Shown here in pieces: positions 24,400-32,463 of a DNA stretch of 45,083 nucleotides. The stretch is taken from assembly GCA_964621605.1 (NCBI GenBank), contig CAZUMJ010000023.1, forward strand, positions 1 to 45,083. The letters are read 5' to 3'. The notes under the pieces are model-generated. The model ran no database searches. It saw nothing but the letters and a program-made list of their open reading frames with translations, and had not been told where the DNA came from. How positions within the stretch are numbered: the first letter of the stretch is position 1; every line of letters starts with the position of its first letter. A program made the position numbers and the translations under genes. This DNA is from CAZUMJ01 sp964621605. Lineage in GTDB: Bacteria > Actinomycetota > Acidimicrobiia > Acidimicrobiales > Iamiaceae.

Positions 24400-25449
24400 A
24401 TGACCTCCTCACCGGTGGTGGAGTTGCGCGCGGTCACACGCCGCTTCGGGACCGTTCCCGCGCTCACGAACCTCGACCTCACCGTTCCCTCGGGCACGAT
24501 CACGGTGCTCCTCGGCCCCAACGGCGCCGGCAAGACGACCGCCACCCGCATCATCACCGGCGCGCTCGAACCCCATGAGGGAGAGGTTCGGGTGTTCGGG
24601 CTCGACCCCGCGACCGACGGCGAGTCCGTTCGGCGACGGTGCGGCGTCGTCTCCGCGAAGCCGGCGCTGTACGACCGTCTCAGCGGGCGGGCCAACCTGG
24701 CCTACGCGGCCGAGCTCTACGGGCTCGGTCGCGGGGCCGAGGTCGACCGGCGCATCGAGGAGGTCGCCACGCGTTTCGGGATCGACCATGCGCTCGACAA
24801 GCAGGTGGGCGGGTTTTCCACCGGCATGAAGACCCGGCTCGCACTTGCCAGATCGGTGCTCCATGCGCCCGAGCTGCTCCTCTTCGACGAGCCGACGTCC
24901 GGACTCGATCCGGAGTCCAGCCACGCCGTGCTGGAGATGATCGAGGACATGGTCGGTGACGGCGTCACCGTCATCATGTGCACCCACCTCCTCCTCGAGG
25001 CGGAAGGCCTTGCCCAGCAGGTGGTCGTCATGGAAGGCGGCACCGACCTCGTTGCCGGACCTCCCGACGAGCTGACGCGCCGCTACTGGCCGACACCGGT
25101 CGTCCGTCTCGACGCGACAGACCGCGCGGCGCTGCTCGGCGTCGAAGGCCTCCCCGGCGTGTTGGGCGTCGACGTCGTCGGCTCGGCCAGCGCCGAGCTG
25201 GCAGGCATGGCCGGAACGGACGGGCGCACGACGGCGCCCGTCGACGTGCGCCTCGAAGATGCCGCGGTCATCCCCGACCTGGTGGCGACACTGGTCGGGC
25301 GGGGTGTCCGCCTCACCCGTGTCGAGCCGCACGTGCCTTCGCTCGAGGACCTGTACTTCGCCGTGCGCCGCCAGCATGGTGCCAGCAGCCTGACCCTGGC
25401 GGACGACGGCGGCCGTCGTCTCGCCCCCGAACGAGCAGGACGATCATGA
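24400..25449 (+). CDS. ABC transporter ATP-binding protein, DrrA/CcmA type
   Basis: Cytoplasmic ATPase of an ABC-2-type exporter, 349 aa. Walker A is GPNGAGKTT (K45), Q-loop region VSAKPALYDRLSGRANL, signature FSTGM (139-143, the variant seen in the DrrA/natural-product exporter group instead of LSGGQ), Walker B LLLFDEPTSGLDP, and H-loop MCTHLL. The C-terminal 110 residues form a DUF4162-like domain ending LEDLYFAVRRQHG. Start ATG 24400 is set by MTSSPVVELRAVTRRFG. The stop overlaps the start of the permease gene (ATGA). The substrate is unknown; the pair is inserted between ruvC and yebC on the opposite strand. Confidence 0.92.
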   Translation: MTSSPVVELRAVTRRFGTVPALTNLDLTVPSGTITVLLGPNGAGKTTATRIITGALEPHEGEVRVFGLDPATDGESVRRRCGVVSAKPALYDRLSGRANLAYAAELYGLGRGAEVDRRIEEVATRFGIDHALDKQVGGFSTGMKTRLALARSVLHAPELLLFDEPTSGLDPESSHAVLEMIEDMVGDGVTVIMCTHLLLEAEGLAQQVVVMEGGTDLVAGPPDELTRRYWPTPVVRLDATDRAALLGVEGLPGVLGVDVVGSASAELAGMAGTDGRTTAPVDVRLEDAAVIPDLVATLVGRGVRLTRVEPHVPSLEDLYFAVRRQHGASSLTLADDGGRRLAPERAGRS

Positions 25450-26303
25450 GCTCCACGCCTCGCCGGCCACCCATCCGACTGCAGCGCGCACGCGTCGCGA
25501 CCATCGCCAAGACCGAGCTCCGCCAGCTCATCGAGGCACGCGACTTCTGGATCCCCATGATGATCCTGGGCGGGGTCTTCTTCCTGCTGATCCCCCTGGT
25601 CCTGCTCCTCACGGTGACCCGCGTGGGCAACGTCCATGCCGTGCAGCAGCTCTCCCAGACCCTCGAGATCCTGCCGGCGAAGGCACAAGCAGCCATCCGC
25701 GGGCACACCGAGCAGGGACGTGCCGCCTACGCCATGGCGGTGTACCTGCTCGCCCCCGTGGCGATCGTGGTGCCGCTGACGATCTCCACGGCAGTGGGCG
25801 CGTCGACGATCGTCGGCGAGCGCGAGCGCGGCACCGGCGAGTTCCTGGCGCACTCCCCCGCATCCGTGCACGAGATCTACCTCGGCAAGCTGATCGCAAG
25901 CGTCATCCCCGGGTACTTCACCACCATCGTCGGGTTCGCCACCTACTCGACGATCGTGAACATCCTCGTCGGTCCTGACGTCGGGGGGTGGTTCTTCCCG
26001 ACCACCCAGTGGTGGATCCTGATGCTCTGGGTGGTTCCGCCATTCGTGCTGCTCACCCTGTCGATCGTGTTGCGCCTCTCGGCTCGGGTGCGCAGCACCG
26101 CCGCCGCGCAGCAGGCATCCGGGCTCGTCACCCTGCCGTTGATCATGGTGGCGTATGGCCAATCCACCGGGGCGATCTACGGCGGAAACGCGTTGGGGTT
26201 CGCGGTCGGCGGCATCGCGTGGGTGCTGGCGCTTCTCGGACTCTGGAGGGGCATGCGCGACGTGACACGCGGTCGATTGCTGGGCGTCGCCGAGGGGCTC
26301 TGA
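25446..26303 (+). CDS. ABC-2 type transporter permease
   Basis: A 285-aa membrane protein with about six hydrophobic segments: MMILGGVFFLLIPLVLLLTV near residue 38, VYLLAPVAIVVPLTISTAVG near 100, then LIASVIPGYFTTIVGFATYS, a Trp-rich loop WWILMLWVVPPFVLLTLSIV, and two more near the C-terminus. The segment GERERGTGEFLAHSPASVHEIYLGK after the second helix is the typical coupling helix of ABC-2 permeases. It is coupled by a 4-bp overlap to the ATPase and probably forms a homodimeric exporter or lipid/peptide pump with it. Substrate not inferable. Confidence 0.88.
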   Translation: MSSTPRRPPIRLQRARVATIAKTELRQLIEARDFWIPMMILGGVFFLLIPLVLLLTVTRVGNVHAVQQLSQTLEILPAKAQAAIRGHTEQGRAAYAMAVYLLAPVAIVVPLTISTAVGASTIVGERERGTGEFLAHSPASVHEIYLGKLIASVIPGYFTTIVGFATYSTIVNILVGPDVGGWFFPTTQWWILMLWVVPPFVLLTLSIVLRLSARVRSTAAAQQASGLVTLPLIMVAYGQSTGAIYGGNALGFAVGGIAWVLALLGLWRGMRDVTRGRLLGVAEGL

Positions 26304-26312
26304 GCCGTCCCC

Positions 26313-26318
26313 TACGAT
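26313..26318 (+). promoter_or_regulatory. -10 box for GT-C membrane protein gene
   Basis: TACGAT, 9 nt before ATG 26328, in the 24-bp gap after the ABC permease. No Shine-Dalgarno is visible, so a leaderless or nearly leaderless transcript is likely. Confidence 0.4.
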
Positions 26319-26327
26319 CTGGCCGAC

Positions 26328-27980
26328 ATGAGCGACGCGGCCGCACCGACCGCGCGCGTCCGGCGCGGATGGCACAACCTAACGACGTGGTGGGGAGGCG
26401 CTGTGGCGCTTCTCGTCATCGTCGCGGCTGCGCTGCGCACGGCGGTCTTCCTGCGTCCCCTGCCGGTGCTCGACCGGGTCTTCATCCCGGACGACACCTA
26501 CTACACCCTCAGCATCGCTCGCTCGATCGCCCATGGCCACGGCCCGACGACCGACGGCCACACCCTCACGAGCGGCTTCCAGCCGCTCATCGCGTTCCTG
26601 ATGGTGCCCGTCTACTGGGTCACCGACAATCCGGACCACGCGGTCCGGGCAGACATGGCGTTCCTCCTCCTGGTGGACGTCGCCATCGTGGTGCTGCTCG
26701 CCTTCCTCGGCAGGCGTCTCGTCGGACCGGTCGCGGGGATCGTCGCCGCGGCGATCTGGGCGGCCTCCCCCGCCGCGGTTCGCCTCGCTGCAGGTGGGCT
26801 CGAGACGACGCTTGCCATCGCCTGCCAGCTCGGCTTGGTCCTCGCGTGGTTCTACGCCCGTGACCGCCCGCCCGCCGGAAGGGAAGGGATGGCGCGCTGG
26901 GCCCTGGTCGGGGTGCTCGGGGCATGCACGGTGTTGGCTCGGGTCGACGGGGTCGGCATCGTCGTGCTGCTCGCCGCCGTCCAGGTGTGGAAGGGCCCGA
27001 GGCGTCCCCTGCTCACCGCCGGAGGCGCGCTCGCCGTCACGCTCCTGCCGTGGTGGGGCTATTGCATCGCCCACTTCGGCAACCCGATACCTATGAGCGG
27101 CACCGCCGCCCGTGCGTTGCAAGGCGGCGGGCCGTTCAACCACACGGTGAGCGCTGCCGTCGCGGGCAGCGTGCTGGGAGGCCCCATCGCGGTGTTCTCC
27201 GACTTCCCGCGCTGGGCCCTTTCCACCAAGAGCACCTGGCCGTACTGGCTCTGCGTCGGCGTCGTCGCCGCGATCGGGCTCGCCATGGTCGTCGCCGCAC
27301 GCCGTGGCAAGCGCAGCGTCGAAGCCGCCACGCTCGGCGCCCTGGCGCTCTTCGCCTTCTCTCTGTTGCTCTTCTACGGCTGGCTCAAGATTCCGTACTA
27401 CGCCTACCGGTACGTCTGGCCGGTCGCCGCGGTGCAGGCCATCTATCTCGGCGCGCTCGCAGAGGTCGTCACCCGTTGGGTCAGGGCACGGCCGCAGCTG
27501 CCGGTGCGCATCGCAGGCTGGAGCGTGGTCACCCTCATGGGCGCGGCGCTGTTCTTCCCGGCACCAGACGGCTTCGACCGGCTCTTGCACTGGAAGTCCC
27601 GCGCGCCGGCAAGCAGCTACTACCTCGAAGCGGCAACGGGTTACCGCCAACAGGCGCGGTGGCTCAACACCATCGTTCCTGATCATCAGGTCATCGGCGC
27701 GCACCAGAGCGGCGCGCTCGGCTACTACGCCGAGGGAGACAGGACCGTCATCAACCTCGACGGCGTGGTGAACGCCGAAGCTGCTCGAGCCCTACGAGAC
27801 AACGGCGAGGTCGCGTTCCTCCGTCGAAACCACATCGGCTGGATCGCCGACTGGGGTCTGACCGTCGCCGCGTACGACATCCTCTTCAAGCACGCGAACC
27901 CGCCCGGGCAGGTGGTGGTCGTCGCCAAGCTCCAGCCCCCCGGCAACGGCCCGTTCTGGGTCGGGCGGATCGAGCGGTAG
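26328..27980 (+). CDS. GT-C-type membrane glycosyltransferase-like protein
   Basis: A 550-aa polytopic membrane protein with about ten helices. The first extracytoplasmic loop carries an acidic pair followed by aromatic residues (FIPDDTYYTLSIARSIAHGH and then TLTSGFQPL), the layout of GT-C glycosyltransferases of the ArnT/PMT/arabinosyltransferase kind that use polyprenyl-phosphate sugars. The last 130 residues form a soluble C-terminal domain (YYLEAATGYRQQARWL, AHQSGALGYYAEGDRTVINL). Donor and acceptor are unknown. It follows the ABC pair at 24 bp but has its own -10. A lipid-linked sugar transferase in cell-envelope assembly is the best reading, by fold only. Confidence 0.75.
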   Translation: MSDAAAPTARVRRGWHNLTTWWGGAVALLVIVAAALRTAVFLRPLPVLDRVFIPDDTYYTLSIARSIAHGHGPTTDGHTLTSGFQPLIAFLMVPVYWVTDNPDHAVRADMAFLLLVDVAIVVLLAFLGRRLVGPVAGIVAAAIWAASPAAVRLAAGGLETTLAIACQLGLVLAWFYARDRPPAGREGMARWALVGVLGACTVLARVDGVGIVVLLAAVQVWKGPRRPLLTAGGALAVTLLPWWGYCIAHFGNPIPMSGTAARALQGGGPFNHTVSAAVAGSVLGGPIAVFSDFPRWALSTKSTWPYWLCVGVVAAIGLAMVVAARRGKRSVEAATLGALALFAFSLLLFYGWLKIPYYAYRYVWPVAAVQAIYLGALAEVVTRWVRARPQLPVRIAGWSVVTLMGAALFFPAPDGFDRLLHWKSRAPASSYYLEAATGYRQQARWLNTIVPDHQVIGAHQSGALGYYAEGDRTVINLDGVVNAEAARALRDNGEVAFLRRNHIGWIADWGLTVAAYDILFKHANPPGQVVVVAKLQPPGNGPFWVGRIER

Positions 27981-27995
27981 TTCGGCGTTCCGGCC

Positions 27996-28475
27996 TCAGG
28001 CGAGCGCGCGCAGTTCCGCCACGAGCTCGCCGACAGGGCGGAAGGTCAGGCCGGCCACCGCACGATGCGCGTAGCGGACCACACCCCCGGGGTCGATGAT
28101 GAAGACCGATCGCCGGTAGAAGCCGAGGGGGCCGAGTACGCCGTACTTCTCGCCGACCGACTTGTCTTCGTCTGCGAGTAGCGGGAACGCGAACCGCCCC
28201 TGGCGACAGGAGAACTCCTCGTGACTGGCGACCGACTGTGGACTGATCGCCAACAGGCGCGCGTCCAGCGCGGCGAACTGCTCGGCTCCGGCGCTGTAGG
28301 TGTTCAGCTGCCGGGTGCACACCGGCGTGTTGTCGCCTGGGTAGAAGACCAGCACGACCGGTTCGCCCCGGAACTCCGAGAGACGGTACTCGGCGTTGGC
28401 CGGCTCGCAATCGGGCCGCAGGATGACTCCGGGCAGGGTGAAGTCTGGGGCATCCTCGCCCACGGCCAACGGCAC
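27996..28475 (-). CDS. Peroxiredoxin, AhpC/TSA (BCP-like)
   Basis: Thiol peroxidase of 159 aa that reduces H2O2 and organic peroxides. The peroxidatic cysteine C53 sits in the PGDNTPVCTRQL motif (PxxxTxxC). Further motifs are AISPQSVASHEEF, FPLLADEDKSVGEKYGVLGP and RRSVFIIDPGGVVRYAH. Extra cysteines are C23 and C90; neither is at the classic BCP resolving position five residues after the active site, so a 1-Cys or atypical 2-Cys mechanism is likely. GTG start 28475 lies 1 nt after the yebC stop, so it should be cotranscribed. It converges with the GT-C gene at 15 bp. Confidence 0.92.
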   Translation of the reverse strand: MPLAVGEDAPDFTLPGVILRPDCEPANAEYRLSEFRGEPVVLVFYPGDNTPVCTRQLNTYSAGAEQFAALDARLLAISPQSVASHEEFSCRQGRFAFPLLADEDKSVGEKYGVLGPLGFYRRSVFIIDPGGVVRYAHRAVAGLTFRPVGELVAELRALA

Positions 28476-28476
28476 C

Positions 28477-29226
28477 TCAATCGTCCAAGGCGGCGAGCAC
28501 GTCGTCGGGTACGTCGAGGTTCGCGAAGACGTTCTGGACGTCGTCGTGGTCGTCGAGCGCGTCGATGAGACGCAACACCTGCTTCACCTCGTCCAGCGCA
28601 TCGAGCGTCACGACGCTGGTGGGGACCATCAGCCCCTCTGCGGATTCGATGGCCATGCCTGCCTCTTCGACAGCTGCCCGTACGGCACCGAGCGAGCTCG
28701 GTGGCGTCGTGAGCCGCCAGACGGTCGCACCATCGCTGAGGTCTTCTGCGCCGGCATCGAGCGCGGCGAGCAGCAACTCCTCCTCGTCAGCGGAACGCCC
28801 CACCTCGATCACACCCTTGCGTTCGAACTGCCACGCCACCGCACCGGGCTCGGCGAGGCTCCCGCCGTTGCGACTGAACAACGTCCGGACCTCGGAGCCG
28901 GTGCGATTCCGGTTGTCGGTCAGCACCTCGACGAGGATGGCCACACCGTGCGGCGCGTACCCCTCGTAGGTGATGGCCTCGTAGGTGACCCCTTCGAGCT
29001 CACCCGTCCCTCGCTTGACGGCGCGCTCGATGGTGTCGAGCGGAACCGACGAGTCACGCGCCTTCTGGAACATGGTGCGAAGCGTGGGGTTGCTGTCGGG
29101 GTCACCGCCGCCCTCACGCGCAGCCACCTCGACCTGACGGATCAACTTGGCGAACAACTTGCCGCGAGCCTTGTCCTTCGCGCCCTTCTGATGCTTGATC
29201 GTCGCCCACTTGGAGTGACCAGACAT
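28477..29226 (-). CDS. yebC: YebC/PmpR family protein (TACO1-like)
   Basis: A 249-aa protein of the YebC family, known as transcription regulators and, in recent work on relatives, as factors that help ribosomes through difficult proline-rich motifs. It starts MSGHSKWATIKHQKGAKDKA, has RGKLFAKLIRQVEVAAREGG, EGYAPHGVAILVEVLTDNRN and an acidic C-terminus (DDHDDVQNVFANLDVPDDVL). ATG 29226 has a strong GGAGGT 6 nt upstream. The frame is open by two more codons to a TTG. It lies between pdxT and the peroxiredoxin gene; pdxS-pdxT-yebC is the common actinobacterial order. Confidence 0.96.
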   Translation of the reverse strand: MSGHSKWATIKHQKGAKDKARGKLFAKLIRQVEVAAREGGGDPDSNPTLRTMFQKARDSSVPLDTIERAVKRGTGELEGVTYEAITYEGYAPHGVAILVEVLTDNRNRTGSEVRTLFSRNGGSLAEPGAVAWQFERKGVIEVGRSADEEELLLAALDAGAEDLSDGATVWRLTTPPSSLGAVRAAVEEAGMAIESAEGLMVPTSVVTLDALDEVKQVLRLIDALDDHDDVQNVFANLDVPDDVLAALDD

Positions 29227-29232
29227 CAGCAA

Positions 29233-29238
29233 ACCTCC
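29233..29238 (-). promoter_or_regulatory. Shine-Dalgarno of yebC
   Basis: GGAGGT on the minus strand, 6 nt before ATG 29226. It decides against the TTG two codons upstream. Confidence 0.75.
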
Positions 29239-29287
29239 GAACCGTCGCCCGCGTTGAGTGCATGCAGCAGAGGGGGCATCGCGGGAA

Positions 29288-29875
29288 TCACGCCACCCTC
29301 GCCAAGAACTGCTCGTGCAACCGCAGATCGTCCGTCAGTTCCGGGTGAAAGGCCGCCACGAGCACCGCACCGTAGCGACACAACACCGGCTTCTCCGATA
29401 CCTCCGCCAGCACCTCGACCCCGTCCCCCACCGCCTCGACGATCGGAGCACGAATGAACACGGCAGGAAACGGTGCGTCGAGACCGCGCACCGTGAGGGC
29501 CGTCTCGAACGAATCGACCTGGCGACCGAAGGCGTTGCGTCGGACCTGCATCGGCACCGCGCCCAGACTGCGCTGGTCGGCACGTCCGTCGAGCACGTCG
29601 GTGGCCAACAAGATCATGCCGGCACACGTTCCGAGCGCGGGCATGCCGTCTGCGAGCCGAGCCGCCAACGGCTCTCGTAGCCCTGATGAGTCGAGGAGCA
29701 TCGACATCGTGGTGGATTCTCCGCCAGGAATCACCAGTGCATCGACCGCGGCGAGTTCAGCCGGGGTCCGGACGGTGGTGGCGGTGGCGCCGAGCTCAGT
29801 GAGCGCGCCGAGGTGCCGGGCAACGGCCCCCTGCAGCGCGAGCACCCCGACCTTGCAACCGAAGCTGGCGGCCAT
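29288..29875 (-). CDS. pdxT: Pyridoxal 5'-phosphate synthase glutaminase subunit
   Basis: Class I glutaminase that feeds ammonia to PdxS. The 195-aa protein shows KVGVLALQGAVARHLGAL, VIPGGESTTM, the nucleophile C84 in LGTCAGMILLA, and the His/Glu of the triad at H177 and E179 (AAFHPELTDD). The segment FIRAPIVEAVGDGVEVLA is typical. ATG 29875 has GGGGAG about 11 nt upstream and lies 33 nt after the pdxS stop. The PdxST complex makes PLP from ribose 5-phosphate, glyceraldehyde 3-phosphate and glutamine. Confidence 0.96.
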   Translation of the reverse strand: MAASFGCKVGVLALQGAVARHLGALTELGATATTVRTPAELAAVDALVIPGGESTTMSMLLDSSGLREPLAARLADGMPALGTCAGMILLATDVLDGRADQRSLGAVPMQVRRNAFGRQVDSFETALTVRGLDAPFPAVFIRAPIVEAVGDGVEVLAEVSEKPVLCRYGAVLVAAFHPELTDDLRLHEQFLARVA

Positions 29876-29908
29876 GTCCCGGAGGCTCCCCGGAACGAGC
29901 GGCTGGCA

Positions 29909-30817
29909 CTACCAGCCCCGCTCGGCGAAGGTCGTGTCGAGCGAGCCGATCTCGAGGCCCGGCATCGCCGAACCGAGCCCCCGACTCACCTTCGCGAGGA
30001 TGGCGGGATCGGTGTAGTGCGTGGTCGCCTCGACGATCGCCTTGGCCCGAAGGGCCGGGTTGTCGGACTTGAAGATGCCCGACCCCACGAACACGGCCTG
30101 TGCACCGAGCTGCATGACCAGCGCGGCGTCGGCCGGCGTGGCGATACCACCGGCGCAGAACAGCGGAACAGGAAGGCGCCCGGTGTCGTGCACCTCGCGC
30201 ACCAGCTCGACCGGCGCCCGGAGCTGCTTGGCCCAGTCGTAGACCTCGGCGCTGTCGGCCTGCGTGATGCGGCGGATGTCGCCGAGGATGGTGCGGAGGT
30301 GCCGCACCGCTTCGACGATGTTGCCGGTGCCGGCTTCGCCCTTCGAGCGGATCATGCACGCGCCCTCGGAGATGCGCCGAAGTGCCTCGCCAAGGTTGGT
30401 GGCGCCACACACGAACGGCACCGTGAACGCCCACTTGTCGATGTGGTGAGCCTCGTCGGCCGGTGTCAGCACCTCGGACTCGTCGACGTAGTCGACGCCG
30501 AGCGACTCGAGGATCTGCGCCTCGACGAAGTGCCCGATGCGCGCTTTCGCCATGACGGGGATGGTGACGGCGGCTTTGATGCCCTCGATCATCTCGGGGT
30601 CGGACATGCGGGCCACGCCACCGTCACGACGGATGTCAGAGGGCACGCGCTCGAGGGCCATGACCGCCGTGGCACCAGCATCTTCGGCGATGCGGGCCTG
30701 CTCCGGGTCGACGACGTCCATGATGACGCCACCCTCGAGCATCTCGGCGAGGCCTCGCTTGACCCGGGCGGTGCCCGTCTCGTGACCGGTGGAGGTGGTG
30801 GACGGCGTTGCAGACAT
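29909..30817 (-). CDS. pdxS: Pyridoxal 5'-phosphate synthase lyase subunit
   Basis: TIM-barrel subunit of PLP synthase, 302 aa. The three catalytic residues known from Bacillus PdxS can be placed with a constant offset of ten: D34 (GVIMDVVDPEQA), K91 (PVMAKARIGH, forms the ribose-phosphate imine) and K159 (MIRSKGEAGTGN). VDESEVLTPADE and FCAGGIATPADAALVMQLGA are family signatures. I chose ATG 30817, which lies 7 nt after a TACAAT -10 box, implying a leaderless message; ATG 30826 would add three residues but overlaps that box. Confidence 0.96.
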   Translation of the reverse strand: MSATPSTTSTGHETGTARVKRGLAEMLEGGVIMDVVDPEQARIAEDAGATAVMALERVPSDIRRDGGVARMSDPEMIEGIKAAVTIPVMAKARIGHFVEAQILESLGVDYVDESEVLTPADEAHHIDKWAFTVPFVCGATNLGEALRRISEGACMIRSKGEAGTGNIVEAVRHLRTILGDIRRITQADSAEVYDWAKQLRAPVELVREVHDTGRLPVPLFCAGGIATPADAALVMQLGAQAVFVGSGIFKSDNPALRAKAIVEATTHYTDPAILAKVSRGLGSAMPGLEIGSLDTTFAERGW

Positions 30818-30824
30818 GCACGTC

Positions 30825-30830
30825 ATTGTA
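30825..30830 (-). promoter_or_regulatory. -10 box for leaderless pdxS transcript
   Basis: TACAAT on the minus strand (5 of 6 matches to TATAAT), 7 nt before ATG 30817. It is the best-scoring -10 box I found. It lies in the 121-bp gap after htpX, so pdxST-yebC-peroxiredoxin likely forms its own operon. Confidence 0.55.
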
Positions 30831-30938
30831 GGGGCGACCTGTCAGGTGGCCGAAGCCGAATCGGGCTCGTGCCGCGGGCTCCAGGAGATCGCCGCCAGCC
30901 ACGCCGCCGCAGCCTCCGACGGGCACGATCCCCGTGCG

Positions 30939-31847
30939 TCAGAGCTCTCGGAGATGGGCGATGCGCTCCTCGAGCGGCGGGTGCGTATCGAACAGGCGGT
31001 TGAGGCGCGCCAGACGACCTTCCTTCTCGGTCCGAGCGATGGGCGACTCGATCCAGAGATGGGCAGTGGCCCGGCTCGACGAGTGCACCACCGTCTGGTC
31101 GTCGCGCAGCTTCTCGAGCGCGGAGATCAACCCGGGTGGGTACCGGGTCATCTGCACCCCCGAGACGTCTGCCAGCGACTCTCGGTTGCGGCTCACCGCG
31201 AACTGCATGACCTGCGCGATGAGCGGGGCGAACAAGAGCAGGAAGAAGCCGATGACGGCCAGGACCACCTGCGGCCCGCCACCGCCCCGGTTGTCGTCGT
31301 AGGCCCGGCCGCCACCCCACCACAGGAACCGGATGCCGAAGTCGGAGGCGAGCGCCACCACGCCCACCATCGTGACCGCGAGCGTCGAGACCAGGATGTC
31401 GTAGTTCTTGATGTGGCTGAGTTCGTGTGCGAGCACGCCTTCGAGCTCGACGCGGTTCATGCGCTCGAGCAGGCCCGTCGTCACCGCGATGGCCGCGTGC
31501 TTGGGGTTGCGCCCGGTGGCGAACGCGTTCGGGGCGTGGTCGTCGACGACGTAGATCCGCGGCTTCGGCAGGCCCGACGCGATGCAGAGCCCTTCGACCA
31601 GGTTGTGCAGACGCGCGTACTGCGTCGGATCGGCGGGGTGAGCCCGGCTCATGGCCAACGCCACCGAGTCGGACTTCCAGTACCCGAGGAAGGCGCTTGC
31701 GGCGGCGATCACAAAGGCGATCGCGAAGCCGATGGGGCCACCCCTGATGAGGAGGTTCAGCGCGACGAACACCAACGCGGTGAAGGAGAGGAACCCCACC
31801 ACCAAGACGGCAGTGCGGCGCTTGTTCTGTGCGATCTGTTCGTACAA
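30939..31847 (-). CDS. htpX: HtpX-type membrane zinc metalloprotease (M48)
   Basis: Membrane-protein quality-control protease, 302 aa. Two N-terminal transmembrane helices (12-55) precede the catalytic domain with IYVVDDHAPNAFATGRNPKH, the zinc motif HELSH (H141, H145; E142 catalytic) and the third ligand E223 (SRNRESLADVSG). Two more hydrophobic segments lie between them (155-175, 193-215). The C-terminus ends DTHPPLEERIAHLREL, as usual. The start codon is TTG at 31847, 10 nt after the lemA stop; no ATG or GTG fits the conserved N-terminus YEQIAQNKRR. It follows lemA as in many actinobacteria. Confidence 0.94.
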   Translation of the reverse strand: MYEQIAQNKRRTAVLVVGFLSFTALVFVALNLLIRGGPIGFAIAFVIAAASAFLGYWKSDSVALAMSRAHPADPTQYARLHNLVEGLCIASGLPKPRIYVVDDHAPNAFATGRNPKHAAIAVTTGLLERMNRVELEGVLAHELSHIKNYDILVSTLAVTMVGVVALASDFGIRFLWWGGGRAYDDNRGGGGPQVVLAVIGFFLLLFAPLIAQVMQFAVSRNRESLADVSGVQMTRYPPGLISALEKLRDDQTVVHSSSRATAHLWIESPIARTEKEGRLARLNRLFDTHPPLEERIAHLREL

Positions 31848-31857
31848 GGAGCGAAGC

Positions 31858-32409
31858 TCAGAACTCGACCTTGACGGGACCGCGCGTCTCGCCTTCGGCC
31901 TCGAAGTACTCGCGTTCGGTGGCCTTCGCCAGACCAGCGACGAGCATGGATGGGAACGTCTGAATCTTGGTGTTCAGCCGCAGGACGCTGTCGTTGTAGA
32001 ACTGCCGCGCGTAGGAGATGCGGTCCTCCGTGGCGGTCAGCTCCTCTTGCAGCTGCAGGAAGTTCTGGTTGGCCTTCAGCTCCGGGTACGCCTCGGCGAC
32101 CGCGAACAGCGACTTCAGCGTGCCGGTGAGCAGGTTGTCAGCCGTTGCCTGGTCTTTCGGGCCCTGCGCCGCCACCGCGGTGTTGCGAGCCTGGATAACG
32201 GCCTCGAGCGTCTGTCGCTCGTGCGTCGCGTACCCCTTCACCGTCTCGACGAGGTTGGGGATCAGGTCGTAACGCCGATTGAGCTGGACGTCGATCTGGG
32301 CCCACGCGTTGTCGACGCGGTTCTTGAGGCGGACGAGGCCGTTGTACAACGCCACGACACCCGCGAGCAGGAGTACGACGAGGACGGCAACGATGATGAT
32401 GGGCAGCAT
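31858..32409 (-). CDS. lemA: LemA family protein
   Basis: A 183-aa membrane-anchored helical protein: an N-terminal transmembrane helix (MLPIIIVAVLVVLLLAGVVA) followed by a long four-helix bundle with the family hallmarks YNGLVRLKNRVDNAWAQIDV, QLNRRYDLIPNLVETVKGYA, LKANQNFLQLQEELTATEDR and RQFYNDSVLRLN. LemA is often encoded beside HtpX-like proteases; its biochemical role is unsettled. ATG 32409 has AGGAGG 4 nt upstream, and a TACACT -10 box at 32445-32450 gives a leader of about 30 nt. Confidence 0.95.
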   Translation of the reverse strand: MLPIIIVAVLVVLLLAGVVALYNGLVRLKNRVDNAWAQIDVQLNRRYDLIPNLVETVKGYATHERQTLEAVIQARNTAVAAQGPKDQATADNLLTGTLKSLFAVAEAYPELKANQNFLQLQEELTATEDRISYARQFYNDSVLRLNTKIQTFPSMLVAGLAKATEREYFEAEGETRGPVKVEF

Positions 32410-32444
32410 GCGCCCTCCTGGGCGTGAGCGGTCACGTGCCCCCG

Positions 32445-32450
32445 AGTGTA
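32445..32450 (-). promoter_or_regulatory. -10 box for lemA-htpX
   Basis: TACACT on the minus strand, 35 nt before ATG 32409. In contrast to the leaderless genes, the leader holds a perfect AGGAGG at 32414-32419. It lies in the 54-bp gap after the PimA-like gene. Confidence 0.4.
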
Positions 32451-32463
32451 GAGGCCTCCCGGC

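Noticed and set aside
30923..30937. Hairpin GCACG-N5-CGTGC just after htpX as a terminator
   Set aside because: Only 5 bp of stem and no T-run; such stems are frequent by chance in this base composition.
30789..31874. Plus-strand 361-codon frame opposite htpX
   Set aside because: It is antisense to a complete M48 protease with its zinc motif and gives a Glu/His/Arg-rich translation without domains.
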